Source: Amia ocellicauda (taxonomy: Eukaryota > Chordata > Actinopteri > Amiiformes > Amiidae). From it: 64,000 bases of DNA. The notes under the pieces were generated by a model. The model saw only the letters and a list, made by a program, of their open reading frames with translations. It had not been told where the DNA came from and ran no database searches. Within the stretch, counting starts at the first letter, position 1, and each line of letters starts with the position of its first letter. A program made the position numbers and the translations under genes. The DNA lies in NCBI RefSeq assembly GCF_036373705.1, contig NC_089857.1, positions 33,814,284 to 33,878,283 on the forward strand, read 5' to 3'. Shown here piece by piece: positions 35,880 to 47,400 of the stretch.

Positions 35880-37097
35880 CACTCACCTAAAGGATTATTA
35901 GGAACACCTGTTCAATTTCTCATTAATGCAATTATCTAACCAACCAATCACATGGCAGTTGCTTCAATGCATTTAGGGGTGTGGTCCTGGTCAAGACAAT
36001 CTCCTGAACTCCAAACTGAATGTCTGAATGGGAAAGAAAGGTGATTTAAGCAATTTTGAGCGTGGCATGGTTGTTGGTGCCAGACGGGCCGGTCTGAGTA
36101 TTTCACAATCTGCTCAGTTACTGGGATTTTCACGCACAACCATTTCTAGGGTTTACAAAGAATGGTGTGAAAAGGGAAAAACATCCAGTATGCGGCAGTC
36201 CTGTGGGTGAAAATGCCTTGTTGATGCTAGAGGTCAGAGGAGAATGGGCCGACTGATTCAAGCTGATACAAGAGCAACTTTGACTGAAATAACCACTCGT
36301 TACAACCGAGGTATGCAGCAAAGCATTTGTGAAGCCACAACACGTACAACCTTGAGGGGGATGGGCTACAATAGCAGAAGACCTCACCGGGTACCACTCA
36401 TCTCCACTACAAATAGGAAAAAGAGGCTACAATTTGCACAAGCTCACCAAAACTGGACAGTTGAAGACTGGAAAAATGTTGCCTGGTCTGATGAGTCTCG
36501 ATTTCTGTTGAGACATTCAGATGGTAGAGTCAGAATTTGGCGTAAACAGAATGAGAACATGGATCCATCATGCCTTGTTACCGCTGTGCAGGCTGGTGGT
36601 GGTGGTGTAATAGTGTGGGGGATGTTTTCTTGGCACACTTTAGGCCCCTTAGTGCCAATTGGGCATCATTTAAATGCCACGGCCTACCTGAGCATTGTTT
36701 CTGACCATGTCCATCCCTTTATGACCACCATGTACCCATCCTCTGATGGCTACTTCCAGCAGGATAATGCACCATGTCACAAAGGTCGAATCATTTCAAA
36801 TTGGTTTCTTGAACATGACAATGAGTTCACTGTACTAAACTGGCCCCCACAGTCACCAGATCTCAACCCAATAGAGCATCTTTGGGATGTGGTGGAACGG
36901 GAGCTTCGTGCCCTGGATGTGCATCCCACAAATCTCCATCAACTGCAAGATGCTATCCTATCAATATGGGCCAACATTTCTAAAGAATGCTTTCAGCACC
37001 TTGTTGAATCAATGCCACGTAGAATTAAGGCAGTTCTGAAGGCGAAAGGGGGTCAAACACAGTATTAGTATGGTGTTCCTAATAATCCTTTAGGTGA

Positions 37098-37100
<3 letters not shown>
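35880..37100 (+). mobile_element. Tc1/mariner element, DD36E-type, copy 1 (1221 bp)
   Basis: Bounded by inverted ends starting CACTCACCTAAAGGATTATT and flanked by TA on both sides (35878-35879 and 37101-37102). It contains one transposase frame. The right flank is a (TA)n tract. It lies about 350 bases beyond the TRPM6 stop. It is nearly identical to copy 2 at 38014-39233: I counted about 20 substitutions, roughly 98% identity, implying recent activity. Confidence 0.95.
36028..37068 (+). pseudogene. Tc1/mariner transposase, one nonsense codon (copy 1)
   Basis: A frame of 346 codons plus stop, interrupted only by TGA at 36208-36210, where copy 2 has CGA (Arg). The N-terminus carries the paired-type helix-turn-helix (SISQSAQLLGFSRTTISRVY). 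The catalytic domain shows WSDESRF (first Asp), QQDNAPCH (second Asp) and [12 protein letters not shown] (Glu). I count 36 residues between the second Asp and the Glu, the DD36E spacing of the Incomer group of Tc1/mariner elements. Apart from the single stop it looks intact. Confidence 0.9.

Positions 37101-37180
<80 letters not shown>
37101..37180. repeat. (TA)n microsatellite next to copy 1
   Basis: About 40 TA units immediately follow the right end of the copy 1 element and include its TA target site. Confidence 0.95.
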
Positions 37181-37182
<2 letters not shown>

Positions 37183-37193
37183 AGATGCATATA

Positions 37194-37858
37194 CACTACC
37201 ACTACTACTACCAAGTTTTACAACACCCCCATTTTTCCATTTTTTATTGAATTTTAAGCACAGTTTTTAAGTACAGTTTCCCAAAGCAGACCCAAAGCCA
37301 GAATCAGAAGACAAGTTTCTATGAGTCAACAGCTTGTGTGATTGGCGGCTCACAGGCAACAGCTTCAAGCACAGCTTAACACTGTTCGAAGTAAGCAAGT
37401 CTGTTTCAAGTGTGAAGAGAAGACTTCGAGCTGTAGGTTTGACAGGTCGAGTGGCAGGAAGAAGGCCATTGCTAAGATGGCAAAATAAGAAAAAGAGGCT
37501 TGCCTGGGCCATGAAGCACTGCCAGTGGACTACCGAAGACTGGAAGAAGGTCTTATGGAACGATGAATCAAAATTTGAAATCTTCGGTTCATCACGCAGG
37601 GTTTTTGTACACTGTGCAGTAGGCACTGAAAGGATGGTTCCTCAATGTGTGACACCAACTGTCAAACATGGAGGAGGTGATGGTCTGGGGCTCTTTTGCT
37701 GGATCCAGAGCCAGCGACTTGCACAGAGTGAGTGGCACCCTGAACCGAAACCCAAAACATGGGATGAACTGGACAGAAAGGTGAAAGAAAAAGCAATTTA
37801 CAAGTGCAACACATTTGTGGGAAGAACTTTGGTGTTCTAAAACATTTGACTGGTAGTG
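37194..37858 (+). mobile_element. Internally deleted Tc1-like element (665 bp)
   Basis: Begins CACTACC and ends GGTAGTG, with TA on each side (37192-37193 and 37859-37860). The ends resemble the common fish 'cactaccagtcaaa' inverted repeats. The open frame 37334-37840 encodes a broken Tc1-type transposase: VSSVKRRLRAVGLTGR, RLAWAMKHCQWTTEDWKKVL, WNDESKFEIFGS (first catalytic Asp) and TPTVKHGGG. It then jumps to unrelated C-terminal sequence. The second Asp and the Glu are absent, so it cannot be autonomous. Confidence 0.8.
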
Positions 37859-37949
37859 TATATGTGTGTGTGTATATATATGTTCATATTCAGACATCTC
37901 AGGATTTAAATGCTAAAACAAAATAAATAAATAATATATACTGTATATA

Positions 37950-37994
37950 CAGCTCTGGAAAAAATTAAGAGACCACTCCAAGTTCAATATATAT
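37950..37994. mobile_element. Terminal fragment of another dispersed DNA repeat
   Basis: The motif 'cagctctggaaaaaattaag' followed by 'agaccactccaagttc' is a familiar end of a common fish DNA repeat. Only about 45 bases remain before the sequence becomes TA-rich and copy 2 begins. Recognition is from memory. Confidence 0.4.
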
Positions 37995-38013
37995 CAATAT
38001 ATACTCCAATATA

Positions 38014-39230
38014 CACTCACCTAAAGGATTATTAGGAACACCTGTTCAATTTCTCATTAATGCAATTATCTAACCAACCAATCACATGGCAGTTGCTTCA
38101 ATGCCTTTAGGGGTGTGGTCCTGGTCAAGACAATCTCCTGAACTCCAAACTGAATTTCTGAATGGGAAAGAAAGGTGATTTAAGCAATTTTGAGCGTGGC
38201 ATGGTTGTTGGTGCCAGACGGACCGGTCTGAGTATTTCACAATCTGCTCAGTTACTGGGATTTTCACGCACAACCATTTCTAGGGTTTACAAAGAATGGT
38301 GTGAAAAGGGAAAAACATCCAGTATGCGGCAGTCCTGTGGGCGAAAATGCCTTGTTGATGCTAGAGGTCAGAGGAGAATGGCCGACTGATTCAAGCTGAT
38401 AGAAGAGCAACTTTGACTGAAATAACCACTCGTTACAACCGAGGTATGCAGCAAAGCATTTGTGAAGCCACAACACGTACAACCTTGAGGCGGATGGGCT
38501 ACAACAGCAGAAGACCCCACCGGGTACCACTCATCTCCACTACAAATAGGAAAAAGAGGCTACAATTTGCACAAGCTCACCAAAATTGGACAGTTGAAAA
38601 CTGTAAAAATGTTGCCTGGTCTGATGAGTCTCGATTTCTGTTGAGTCATTCAGATGGTAGAGTCAGAATTTGGCGTAAACAGAATGAGAACATGGATCCA
38701 TCATGCCTTGTTACCACTGTGCAGGCTGGTGGTGATGGTGTAATGGTGTGGGGGATGTTTTCTTGTCACACTTTAGGCCCCTTAGTGCCAATTGGGCATC
38801 GTTTAAATGCCACGGCCTACCTGAGCATTGTTTCTGACCATGTCCATCCCTTTATGACCACCATGTACCCATCCTCTGATGGCTACTTCCAGCAGGATAA
38901 TGCACCATGTCACAAAGGTCCAATCATTTCAAATTGGTTTCTTGAACATGACAATGAGTTCACTGTACTAAACTGGCCCCCACAGTCACCAGATCTCAAC
39001 CCAATAGAGCATCTTTGGGATGTGGTGGAACGGGAGCTTCGTGCCCTGGATGTGCATCCCACAAATCTCCATCAACTGCAAGATGCTATCCTATCAATAT
39101 GGGCCAACATTTCTAAAGAATGCTTTCAGCACCTTGTTGAATCAATGCCACGTAGAATTAAGGCAGTTCTGAAGGCGAAAGGGGGTCAAACACAGTATTA
39201 GTATGGTGTTCCTAATAATCCTTTAGGTGA

Positions 39231-39233
<3 letters not shown>
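38014..39233 (+). mobile_element. Tc1/mariner element, DD36E-type, copy 2 (1220 bp)
   Basis: Same terminal repeats and orientation as copy 1, with TA at 38012-38013 and 39234-39235. It is one base shorter than copy 1, explained by a single-base loss inside the transposase. Its left flank differs from that of copy 1, so it is an independent insertion and not a block duplication. Its right flank is again a (TA)n tract (39234-39270). Confidence 0.95.
38162..39201 (+). pseudogene. Tc1/mariner transposase, one-base frameshift (copy 2)
   Basis: Frame 1 (38162-38389) holds the helix-turn-helix half and frame 2 (38413-39201) the catalytic half, with WSDESRF, QQDNAPCH and NPIEHLWD all present. The shift comes from one missing G at about 38380-38381, where copy 1 reads AATGGGCC and this copy AATGGCC. 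Codon 61 is intact here (CGA). The two copies are thus each disabled by a different single change. Confidence 0.9.

Positions 39234-39270
<37 letters not shown>
39234..39270. repeat. (TA)n microsatellite next to copy 2
   Basis: About 18 TA units directly follow the right inverted repeat of copy 2. Confidence 0.95.
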
Positions 39271-39272
<2 letters not shown>

Positions 39273-40303
39273 TCACTTTCAAATGTCAAATTATTTAACA
39301 CAATTATATTCTGAGAAGATGTACACATTGAAAACACTTTGAACAAACAAAATGAAAATGTTATTAAATCGACACTATTTTATTGCTACCCCCCACTCAA
39401 AGGACTATTATCTGTATATCATGTATAAATAAACAATGTACTCAGAGGCCGAAGCCCACCTTCAAAATACTTTGTATAATTTACCACCCCATTTAAAAAA
39501 ATGAAACACCCAATGCTACAAAATATTAAAAAAAGATATATATTTACTTAATGTTTACTTAAAGTTAAATTCAATTAAGTCCCTATTTAATGTGACACTT
39601 ACTATTACTACTACTTATTTATGTATTTGTCCTCATTAGAAAAAACCGGATGGTAACAGCTCGACTGTAAACCTTTTCTGAATACGGCCACCAGGATGTG
39701 TCTTTCTAGGCTCAGTTTATATACCGAACATTGTAGATCAGCACCACTATTTTTTTTTTTGTCAATGTATGTTCCACTCCTCTGTTCAATGATCTACCAC
39801 AGGCAAATGCAGATAATTACAAGAGCATTCTGGGACTGAGGGTAAAATGTTAGACAAGCAAGAAGACTGCTGACCTGCACTTTTAACCAGCATTGCAAAT
39901 TAAATACCTAAGGGGAATACTTGGATGTAGACTGTGATTGTTACCTTTGTACAACAAGTCACAGTATATTTAATTCATTAGGTTAAAGCTTTGTGCATCA
40001 TACATGGTTGTTTCGGGAAACTCTTTCCCAAACCAACAGTCACTCTTGATCAGAAGTTTGAGTATCACAAACCAAGATATGTAAAGAAACAATAACACTA
40101 CAGTGACAGATGAAACTGGTCACAGTTCCAAGTGGCCACAATGCCACTGAGAAAAAGCAAGAGAGTTTAAATAGGATAACACACAGCTGTTTTTATGGGT
40201 TTGTGATTGCAATCAAGTTCTCCTCTAGCAACAACACACTCTCACCTGACAGTCCCTGCCCTGTGAACCCGATCTCAATTGCCCACACAATTTACAGCTG
40301 TTA
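39271..40303. other. Intergenic, nothing recognised
   Basis: AT-rich spacer between the second and third full-length transposons. No coding signal or known repeat family was recognised. The short open frame at 40110 shows no recognisable protein motif. Confidence 0.5.
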
Positions 40304-40532
40304 CAGTGAGGGAAAAAAGTATTTGATCCCCTGCTGATTTTCTACGTTTGCCCACTGACAAAGAAATGATCAGTCTATAATTTTAATGGTAGGTGTATTT
40401 TAAAAGTGAGAGACAGAATAACAACAAAAAAATCCAGAAAAACGCATTTCAAAAAAAGTTATAAATTGATTTGCATGTTAATGAGGGAAATAAGTATTTG
40501 ATCCCCTATCAATCAGCAAGATTTCTGGCTCC

Positions 40533-40629
40533 CAGGTGTCTTTTATACAGGTAACGAGCTGAGATTAGGAGCACTCTCTTAAAGGAAGTGCTCCTAATCT
40601 CAGCTCGTTACCTGTATAAAAGACACCTG
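40533..40629. repeat. Perfect 43-bp inverted repeat inside the Tc1-like element
   Basis: Arms 40533-40575 and 40587-40629 are exact reverse complements with an 11-base loop. The hairpin sits between the left IR/DR and the transposase start codon at 40672, so it would form in the leader of the transposase transcript. Confidence 0.9.
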
Positions 40630-40671
40630 TCCACAGAAGCAATCAATCAATCAGATTCCAAACTCTCCACC

Positions 40672-41675
40672 ATGGCCAAGACCAAAGAGCTGTCCAAGGA
40701 TGTCAGGGACAAGATTGTAGACCTACACAAGGCTGGAATGGGCTACAAGACCATCACCAAGCAGCTTGGTGAGAAGGTGACAACAGTTGGTGCGATTATT
40801 CGCAAATGGAAGAAACACAAAATAACTGTCAGTCTCCCTTGGTCTGGGGCTCCATGCAAGATCTCACCTCGTGGCGTTTCAATGATCATGAGAACGGTGA
40901 GGAATCAGCCCCGAACTACACGGGAGGATCTTGTTAATGATCTCAAGGCAGCTGGGACCATAGTCACCAAGAAAACAATTGGTAACACACTATGCCGTGA
41001 AGGACTGAAATCCTGCAGCGCCCGCAAGGTCCCCCTGCTCAAGAAAGGACATGTACAGGCCCATCTGAAGTTTGCCAACATCTGAATGATTCAGAGGAGA
41101 ACTGGGTGAAAGTGTTGTGGTCAGATGAGACCAAAATCAAGCTCTTTGGCATCAACTCAACTCGCCGTGTTTGGAGGAGGAGGAATGACCCCAAGAACAA
41201 CATCCCCACCGTCAAACATGGAGGTGGAAACATTATGCTTTGGGGGTGTTTTTCTGCTAAGGGGACAGGACAACTGCACCGCATCAAAGGGACGATGGAC
41301 AGGGCCATGTACCGTCAAATCTTGGGTGAGAACCTCCTTCCTTCAGCCAGGGCATTGAAAATGGGTCGTGGATGGGTATTCCAGCATGACAATGACCCAA
41401 AACACACAGCCAAGGCAACAAAGGAGTGGCTCAAGAAGAAGCACATTAAGGTCCTGGAGTGGCCTAGCCAGTCTCCAGACCTTAATCCCATAGAAAATCT
41501 GTGGAGGGAGCTGAAGGTTGCCAAACGTCAGCCTCGAAACCTTAATGACTTGGAGAGGATCTGCAAAGAGGAGTGGGACAAAATCCCTCCTGAGATGTGT
41601 GCAAACCTGGTGGCCAACTACAAGAAACGTCTGACCTCTGTGATTGCCAACAATGGTTTTGCCACCAAGTACTAA
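40672..41675 (+). pseudogene. Tc1-like transposase (DD34E), single frameshift
   Basis: The start at 40672 ([19 protein letters not shown]) opens a paired-type DNA-binding domain that runs to a TGA at 41083-41085. The catalytic half continues in another frame from about 41095 to 41675: [13 protein letters not shown] (first Asp), QHDNDPKH (second Asp), [13 protein letters not shown] (Glu), with 34 residues between the last two. The frame change near 41080 fits the loss of about four bases relative to the usual family sequence, as I recall it. Otherwise the element is well preserved. Confidence 0.9.
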
Positions 41676-41881
41676 GTCAAAGGGGTCAAATAGTTATTTC
41701 CCTCATTAACATGTAAATCAATGTATAACTTTTTTGAAATGCGTTTTTCTGTTTTTTTTTGTTATTCTGTCTCTCACTGTTAAAATACACCTACCATTAA
41801 AATTATAGACTGATCATTTCTTTGTCAGTGGGCAAACGTACAAAATCAGCAGGGGATCAAATACTTTTTTCCCTCACTGTA

Positions 41882-44338
41882 CAATTATATGTACTATGTG
41901 TCATGTTTTTATTGGTTATATTTGTAGTGTGGAAGACATGTCTCAAACAATGATTTACAAATTACAGGTAGTTGCTGAAAAAGACTTAATAAGACACATG
42001 ACTTACTTTATATATTTTATTTTTTTAGCATTGAAGAAAGAAAACAAACATTGATTGTCATTTACAGCAAACATTCAGAATATTCTGTGCATTAGAAAAT
42101 TAACTAACATTATTTAACTACTCATTTTTAAGAACTGGAAATAAACAATAATCTTTACATTCTAAAGTAATGTAAAACATGAGATGCCTTACATAATTAA
42201 GTTTTGTATTTACAATTGGAAAAAAAAAGACCAGAAGTTCCACTTTTCTGGGTACATCAAAATCTGATTGAAACTGCATTGATGGCAGGGGTATGCAACA
42301 TAAAACATTAATATCATTTATATGTCAAATAATATATTATCAAAATTCCCATCTCCAAACGTTGGGGCAGCCATTTGTTAAAGGAATCTAGGAATCCACA
42401 TTTTTCCCCCCGAAACACACAGACAATATAATGGATTATAAACACAAATTTATTTTTCCATTATTGATGTGAAAGACCCGGGAACTATAACAAAACAACA
42501 TCATGTAGTCCCTTTTACAAATATGAAAATATATATATTTCTAATTGAGCTCAAACATTTTCTAGAAAGACTTGGCAAAGCCTGAATCAGTTATATTACT
42601 TTAACTCTCTTCATATTAATAAAAAAGCCACAAACACCTGTGGTTACATTTACAGAATGCTTAGCTGTACAGAAGTATTGCTAAAATAGATAGTATTCTT
42701 TGTTCCTTTAAGTTTATTTGATTATAAGCCCAAGCTTAGTTTTTAAATTTCCAAGCTTAAAAAAAGGTTGTAGCCAAACTTCCAAACTGGTAAAACGATA
42801 AAACTGAAAATATATTATCTTAATGATTTCACAGGTATTATTGCAAAAGAAAACATCTTGCACATTATATTCTTAGTGAATTACGATTTTTCCTTATTTT
42901 TCCTAATGTCCAGTATCTGCTTAATACTGTTCAAGGCAAAGCTATTCTGAACAGGTTTTCCTGGAGATGCACATTTGTATATTTGGGTTGTATTACACAT
43001 CAGGGTGAAGATGGAACACAAGGCAGCTGTTATTTAGCGATATCAATCATCTGTACCAGGAGCATGTGGTCATTCAACAATGGGGATGACAACCCCCTTT
43101 AAAGATTATATATAGAAAAAAGGATTGGTTGAGTTCTATAAAACTTCAGACTTGACATGAAAACCATTGCATAAAGATGTGAACCGTGTAGTGTTAACTG
43201 AACATTCAGTTAAAACTCTTTGGAAACTGCAGAAAACCAGAAGAAAAATGATAAGGGCATACTTGAGTCAAAACAGTACAGAGGAAAACACAAAACCATT
43301 AACAGATCTATTACAATCAGTTCTTCATTATGAAAATTATCAAAAACAAACATTATGTTGATTGTATGATGAGGCCTCTGTATCAATAACATTTGCTTTA
43401 TTCTGTCCCCACATGAGGAAATGTCTATAAAACCTTAAAATATAATTTTGCAAAAATGTATGAATTCATTTTTTTTGCTTAGTATGTACAACAGGGAGGA
43501 GGAGACTCTAATTATTGTTTGTGTGGCAATTTAATTTTAAAATATGATTATTTCCCCAGTTAATCTGGACTTCAATATGCCAATATGTAAATGCATTTTT
43601 CCAGTGATGCTTTTAAGCTACTCCAATCTAGGTTTGGCAATAATGATAAAGTACTTCATTATTGGTTACAGGTGCTACATAGTCTTGGAGGTGGGTGGAT
43701 TCCTTATCAGATTGCTCATTTGAAAATCTAAAGATCTAAACAGCATACTCTTTTTACTTATAAGGAATAAATAACATTTTTTGGGAGCCTTCACACTAGG
43801 CATCAAATGATTACCATGTTTTTGTACTTTTCTAAATACACTATAGCAGTGTGAGAGGTGTGGTAACAGGCCTAGGCTCTTGTTGTCTTTACTTGTGGTA
43901 CTTAACTTGCAGTCTAAGGTTAACTATTCTGTATTACTTCAGGGTCCTCATTACATTGATTACGTCCATAACACCACTTCATTTTTGAAGTACTATGAAT
44001 AGGAGAGTCACAACCCTTTGAACATAAGCCTCATCCCCAATACATACATACAATACATTTTGTTAAATGTCCCAAAATCATTTGTTACAGAGTTTACTAT
44101 TGGTACATCTTTTCTCTTCATTCAGTCAGTTAAATAAAACACATATGTCAGTTTGTCATGAAAACTGAAAATTGTACAATGTTTAAAATGTATTTTTGTA
44201 ATGACACGCATAATCTGAATCCAATCAATCATGAAAAAGTGGATATATAACAATCTCTTTACTTATCAACCTACACTCAAATGTGCAAGTGTAGGATATC
44301 ACTATAGATGACGGATGAAGAAAGAACCAATAGAAGCA

Positions 44339-44411
<73 letters not shown>

Positions 44412-47400
44412 CCATCTTGTTGTGTAAGTCAAACGACCATTGACTCTCCACTCACATGTACTGTTATGTATTCAGTAGTACACTGACTACAGCTTCAGAA
44501 TATTCAGTGAGAAAGTCTAGCCCTCCCCACACAACCACATACAAAATAATACACAACTGCTTAATTGTATGAGACAACATGCAAAATCCCAAACCAAAAA
44601 AACAACAAATCAATCTTACAATGTAAGCATCATGACAAGAATATGCTTTCAGTTATTGCTACAATACCTAACACAGTTGTATTCTCTCTCAAACCTTTTT
44701 TCACAGCCTAACCAGAAACAAACATTAATACTCTTTAGCTGAATTCACTGTGTATTTCTGCATGGACTGGATAGAGGGCAGCTTGAATGATGTGCCAGTG
44801 TGTTTATCAATATTAACTTTCCCTTTCTATATATTTTACTGGGATGTGTTTTTTCAGATAATCTTAACATCTCAATCAGCATATCATGAACACCATATAC
44901 ATTATATTCTAAATGGCCAAAAATCTATTTTTTAACATAGATTTACAAGTGTGGATTCTGAGTATTGACATATTCTAGATGTTTAAAATGTAGTTCCATC
45001 AAACAATGCTATATGCCATTATATTGACCACAGGAATGCTAGGAAGTGTCATGGAAGTTGCAGAATATCTTAAAACAAGATGTGTAAGCAGGTGAATACG
45101 TCCGTTCCAGTGTATATGGTTCTGGAGTCAGTGGGCCTCTCTCTTGTGAAGTGTAGACTGGACAAATGGTATAACATCCTCTAGAAAGTGATACAACTCA
45201 GCTGGATTTACAGGGCTGTGCATCCCCAGAACAAAGGAGCCAATCACCTTGACCAGAAAAATAAGAGGCAATAGAACTGTAGGCCTGGGGCCATTAGCGA
45301 TGTTATTATTTACTGCCCATAGGCCAGACTAAATCACTTTGACCTACCTGCAAATCGCAAACTCCGAAGTTGTACCCTATTGCTTCTTGATTCATAAATA
45401 GTATAAAGTGGCTTCTAACAATAAATAAAACCATGACAGGCACCAGATTTGTACTTTGCGATTCACAGCCAGGTCAGTGTTTTTATTTGCTCTAGCCCAT
45501 AGTTTGATTGTCTATTTGGTTCAGTTTCTGTGTTTATCCCTCTGCATGCTTGTGCTGTCCCCTCTTTTGTATTTCTCTCTGTAGTGGGGGCTTACTAGTT
45601 TATCCAGGTTATAACAGTGAATTCAGCTAAGAGGTCTTCATCCCACTAACACCATTAAAAGCCTTGTCTGGGTATCTCCTACTCTGAATAGTATGGGTCT
45701 CTTATTTTCAAATGGACATGTTCTCTTATTTTATGCACAAAGAAAGATCCCTGAGTAAGACACAGTGCAATTTCTGCATCTATATATGATTGTCTTTGAA
45801 CAGTAAGCAATAACTGAAAAAAGTAAATATAGCATTGTCAATAAGTAGAAGGCCTTGCTGGTTTGCCTACTTGGAGACTAATGCCGGACTCATGGTCCAT
45901 TCCATGGCAGTGAGACCTAGTTGGGCAGCATGAGCTCAAATTGTTATACATCTCTAGGAGAAAACATAACCTCCATTAGATTTCCAATAGATTGTTTTGC
46001 AAATACTAATTTTGCCCTTCATTAATCACCTTATAATACTACTTTTAAATATATGTACATACAGAAACAGAAAAGAATCCTTCATAGCGTTATTTGAAAC
46101 TGAGAAATCATAACATTAACACCTTATAGTATTTATAATTGCAGTACCAGTCACTAACATTGTCTATTTAACCCCATTATGTTACTGTGCTGAATATTAA
46201 TAGTTCACTTTGACTTCCCTTGACAGATAATAAAGCCAATGTATGGTTTAATATTGTTTATGAAAATATATAGAGTCGTAAGACCAACTATTTAACAGCT
46301 GCTGTATCTCTTTTTATTACTGGTTTTGGATAGTACTTATTGTAATTATTGAAATTCAAAGTGCATGTTATCAAGGATTACACTAACAAATATTGTAGAG
46401 AAACAAAGCAAATTCCCAGATTGTGTTTGTTTCCACTGGCTGATGAATTGTACAACATACTTTACCAATAAGGGCATACAATGCATCAACCAATTAAAAA
46501 TGTCTGAAAAACAAGGGAGTTAATCTACAACTTAAAATATATCATAGTGGAAAGTCTGGTCAGTGTGGCTTCAGGCAGAAAAGATAAATTCAAATTCAAA
46601 TGCAGTGAAGAATAATTTGTCAAATGATCTTACCTCTTTTTAATAAATAATCAACAAAAATTCATTATAAACTCTGAAATGTACAAATGCGGGTTTCCAG
46701 TATGAATTCACATGGGGAGTTTGAGAAAATGTTTTTTTTTAATATTTAATAAAGCTCTTTAAAGTGCTTTGTATTTATTTTGTATTGTATGTTTTACTAT
46801 GGTAAAATATTTATCAAGGGTAGTGTTAGTCTGCATCCTATTCATACATGCAATAATAACATAAAATATATAATTATTGAAAGGATGGGTCAATAAATAT
46901 CATACAGCCACACAAACACACATACATATGTACACAATATGATTAGAAATTATGAATGCAAAACAAGATCATGGCACACTATTCACACAGTACTGTATAT
47001 GTATGATTTTGGTAATTTATTTTAAACTGCTTCCACCTAGTGGAGTAAATGAGAATTTCTGAGAAACATTTTAAAATGTATGCTCGCCAGTTTTTTTTAA
47101 TTATTGAACTCAAAACTAAATGTTTTAAAATGCTCACATGTTATGAACTGCTGGTAGTTCTTTACAGTAGAAGTGTTTAAATCTGAGTTCAAATGAGAAA
47201 CACATTGGCAACAGATAAAATGAGATAAAAAGGCAGTGTTACTAACTTTTAAGTCCCCTGAGTAGTCAAAATAAATTAAACAAAAACAAACTAACCAAAA
47301 GCAGTTAATATCATTGGGCACATGATTTATTCAAATTACATTTAAACAAAAAATGAACTTATGAAAAAACATGCTGAGAAGCTCAGAGATATATTGCCAA

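Larger units (their letters stand above)
40304..41879 (+). mobile_element. Tc1-like DD34E element with long IR/DR ends (1576 bp)
   Basis: Inverted ends start CAGTGAGGGAAAAAAGTATT, with TA at 40302-40303 and 41880-41881. A second, inner copy of the direct-repeat motif (GAGGGAAATAAGTATTTGAT) lies near 40482 on the left, with a counterpart near 41690 on the right. This is the IR/DR layout of fish Tc1-like elements. A 43-bp-arm hairpin lies inside the left end. The transposase is split by one frameshift. It is unrelated in its termini to the DD36E copies. Confidence 0.93.
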
